Assembly: GCA_023411175.1 (NCBI GenBank)
Contig: JAEYPB010000036.1
Coordinates: forward strand, 1 to 36,102
Length of the DNA: 36,102 nucleotides
Reading direction: 5' to 3'
DNA from: Bacillota bacterium
GTDB lineage: Bacteria; Bacillota; Clostridia; Christensenellales; Aristaeellaceae
Part shown: one piece after another, positions 34,705 through 36,102 of the stretch
Layout: each line of letters opens with the position of its first letter
Numbering within the stretch: position 1 is the stretch's first letter
The notes under the pieces: generated by a model
The model's database searches: none
Seen by the model: only the letters and a program-made list of their open reading frames with translations
What the model was told of the DNA's origin: nothing
Program-made: the position numbers and the translations under genes

Positions 34705-35856
34705 TCAGGCTTCCGCGCCGAGCTTTCGCGCCAGAATCTTTGTACGCTTGTCCTCATACATCAAAAGGTCCACCCGCTTCAAAAATGCCTCCGGCTCCAG
34801 CCGCTCATCAAAATCGTAGACCGACCATCCCATGCTGAAGGACAGCCGGACGGGCAGTTCACCCGAGCGGTTGAACATTTCAAGCACGGCGTTTAGGCGG
34901 CTGATGACGCGGGTGAGCGCCGGATTGGTGCTGACGTCGAGAATCAGGCAGAACTCGTCGCCGCCGTAGCGGGTCACGTAGTCGTTGGCCCGGACGCATT
35001 TTTTCAAAAGGCCCGCCGCGGTTTTGAGCACATTGTCGCCCATTTCGTGGCCGAGGGTGTCGTTGATGGTTTTAAAGTTGTCGATGTCCAGCATGACAAA
35101 GGAGAACGTCCGCCGCTGTGAGCTGCGGGCGACCTTTTCCTTAAGCACTTCCTCCAGCTTTTTCCGGTTGCCGACGCCGGTCAGGTGGTCGTTGTAAATG
35201 CTGTCGTCCTGCGCGTATAACAGAACGATCAGAAGCGCCGGAAGCGCGGCCACCAGGGCGAAGGCGTAGCTGTAGAAAAGCGCCTGAAGGAGGCTTCCGA
35301 TCAGCGACGGAATCGGGAAAACGAGCAGTGAGAAGAGTACCCGACGGTCGATGTTGCGCTTGTTCCGCCAGGAGATCCAGTGCGACCACCCCAGCAGGAT
35401 GAGGGGGATCAGGTGGTGAAAGGGGTAGATCGGGCCGCGATGGTAGATGTTGGCGGCGTCGATGGTATAATACCACCCCGTATACTGCGACGCGATCACC
35501 ATGAAAAAGTTTGCGGCGTTGAGCGAGATCAGCGCGATGCGCGCGGCGCGGGTCAGCCCGCCCTCGTTCTTTGAAACGCAGTATACATACATCACCCAAA
35601 GCGAGGGCAGAAAGGGTGTAGACAAAAACAGCAGCAGGTTGCCAATCCGGTTGATCGCAGGAAAAGCCGGATAGGCAAGGCCGTCGAACCGGGAAAGGGT
35701 GTCGATCGCGAGCAGCAGCATCGTGGTGGAGAGCATAGCCATATAAAGCCCGTGCTGACGGGACCTTCCGAATCCTCCGCCGGACGAATAGGCGAGCATC
35801 AGGGCGAGCAGCGCGATGGCGTATCCGTTCAAAACCGCGTTTGCCGAAAGACTCAT
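34705..35856 (-). CDS. Membrane diguanylate cyclase (7-TM sensor + GGDEF)
   Basis: 383 residues. About seven hydrophobic helices in residues 1-205 resemble the 7-TM N-terminal sensor of some histidine kinases and cyclases. A C-terminal GGDEF domain (about 215-380) contains DHLTGVGNRKKLEEVL, DIDNFKTINDTLGHEMGD and RYGGDEFCLIL (GGDEF near 298). An RxxD inhibitory site (RAND) lies exactly five residues before GGDEF, so feedback inhibition by c-di-GMP is likely. All metal and substrate residues look intact, so it should make c-di-GMP from GTP at the membrane. The ATG at 35856 follows GGAGGAGGGG; an upstream in-frame start lacks this. The sensed signal is unknown. Confidence 0.92.
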   Translation of the reverse strand: MSLSANAVLNGYAIALLALMLAYSSGGGFGRSRQHGLYMAMLSTTMLLLAIDTLSRFDGLAYPAFPAINRIGNLLLFLSTPFLPSLWVMYVYCVSKNEGGLTRAARIALISLNAANFFMVIASQYTGWYYTIDAANIYHRGPIYPFHHLIPLILLGWSHWISWRNKRNIDRRVLFSLLVFPIPSLIGSLLQALFYSYAFALVAALPALLIVLLYAQDDSIYNDHLTGVGNRKKLEEVLKEKVARSSQRRTFSFVMLDIDNFKTINDTLGHEMGDNVLKTAAGLLKKCVRANDYVTRYGGDEFCLILDVSTNPALTRVISRLNAVLEMFNRSGELPVRLSFSMGWSVYDFDERLEPEAFLKRVDLLMYEDKRTKILARKLGAEA

Positions 35857-35893
35857 GTTCCCCTCCTCCCTCGAAGCGGGCCCGGTCAGTTGA

Positions 35894-35977
35894 TGCCGGC
35901 GACTCGCCGGCACATACCCCGGTCACGCGATGTTGTAACCTTTCTTGAATTGTATGGCTTTGAAGACAAGCTGTCAA
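35894..35977 (-). promoter_or_regulatory. Promoter and leader hairpin of the diguanylate cyclase gene
   Basis: On the minus strand: consensus TTGACA (35977-35972), 17-nt spacer, TACAAT (35954-35949). The leader of about 85 nt contains a hairpin at 35894-35912 (TGCCGGCG/CGCCGGCA). It does not show a c-di-GMP riboswitch core. Confidence 0.65.
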
Positions 35978-36046
35978 GAGGAACCCGCGAGGCCGCGTGC
36001 GCCTAGATTTCTCCGTGATTCTGTCGGCGGCGCACGGACAAGGCGC

Positions 36047-36083
36047 GGGATAACGCCACCAGTATAATGGTGGCGTTATACCC
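36047..36083. repeat. Palindromic repeat, copy 2
   Basis: ATAACGCCACCA (36050-36061) pairs with TGGTGGCGTTAT (36068-36079), 12 bp, extended by GGG/CCC after a bulged A; 6-nt loop. It matches the copy at 30003-30040 except for a paired change: G30008-C30035 there is A36053-T36076 here. It sits in non-coding DNA at the window edge. Confidence 0.75.
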
Positions 36084-36102
36084 CACCCCCTGCACCCCGG
36101 TT

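Noticed and set aside
35857..35948. c-di-GMP riboswitch before the diguanylate cyclase
   Set aside because: The leader is short and lacks the class I core; only a simple palindrome is present.

Overview
The window is GC-rich DNA, almost fully coding, from what looks like an anaerobic member of the Bacillota (Clostridia). Three things point there. Promoters are of sigma-A type with 16-18 nt spacers and Shine-Dalgarno sites are strong. The metabolic genes suit a fermenter: oxygen-sensitive L-serine dehydratase, PPi-dependent phosphofructokinase and the NfnAB transhydrogenase. Standard L10 leader, ClpB and small SRP RNA genes are present. A Christensenellales-like gut or anaerobic-digester lineage is my guess and is not proven. 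No tRNA, rRNA, CRISPR array, transposase or phage gene was seen.

Layout: (1) 1-2029, the end of L-serine dehydratase, a hairpin-rich spacer and PPi-phosphofructokinase. (2) 2128-12066, minus strand: a 2508-residue cyclic beta-glucan synthase-like protein, then a pseudouridine synthase, an RsmC-like methyltransferase and an M24 peptidase. The pseudouridine synthase has its own promoter so close to its ATG that the mRNA may be leaderless. (3) 12238-13317, a HAD phosphatase fused to a GNAT acetyltransferase. (4) 13469-17231, the translation/transcription block rpmG-secE-nusG-rplK-rplA-[L10 leader]-rplJ-rplL. It is not followed by rpoB. (5) 17443-24561, plus strand: MazG-like pyrophosphohydrolase, a divergent GuaA-like protein with a dead glutaminase site, a tandem-GNAT protein, then asd-dapA (lysine/diaminopimelate) and nfnA-nfnB. 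(6) 24797-28349, minus: an orphan CbiC-like protein behind a long structured leader, and clpB. (7) 28582-29835 glyA, then a 353-nt spacer made of consecutive palindromes. (8) 30189-31899, minus: L-asparaginase and a small membrane protein with a degenerate GGDEF-like domain. (9) 31999-34289, minus: two tandem CNNM/CorC-type membrane proteins. (10) The SRP RNA gene (plus) and a 7-TM diguanylate cyclase (minus).

How the genes fit together: serine/glycine/one-carbon metabolism (sdaA, glyA), aspartate-derived lysine synthesis (ansA, asd, dapA), glycolysis by pyrophosphate (pfp) and redox balancing (nfnAB) form a fermentative core. The most unusual items are the GuaA-like protein, which has lost both glutaminase and XMP-site signatures while keeping the ATP-pyrophosphatase loop; the structured RNA leader before the orphan cbiC; the palindrome array between glyA and ansA, one member of which recurs at the window end with a compensatory base-pair change; and the hairpin covering the dapA ribosome-binding site.
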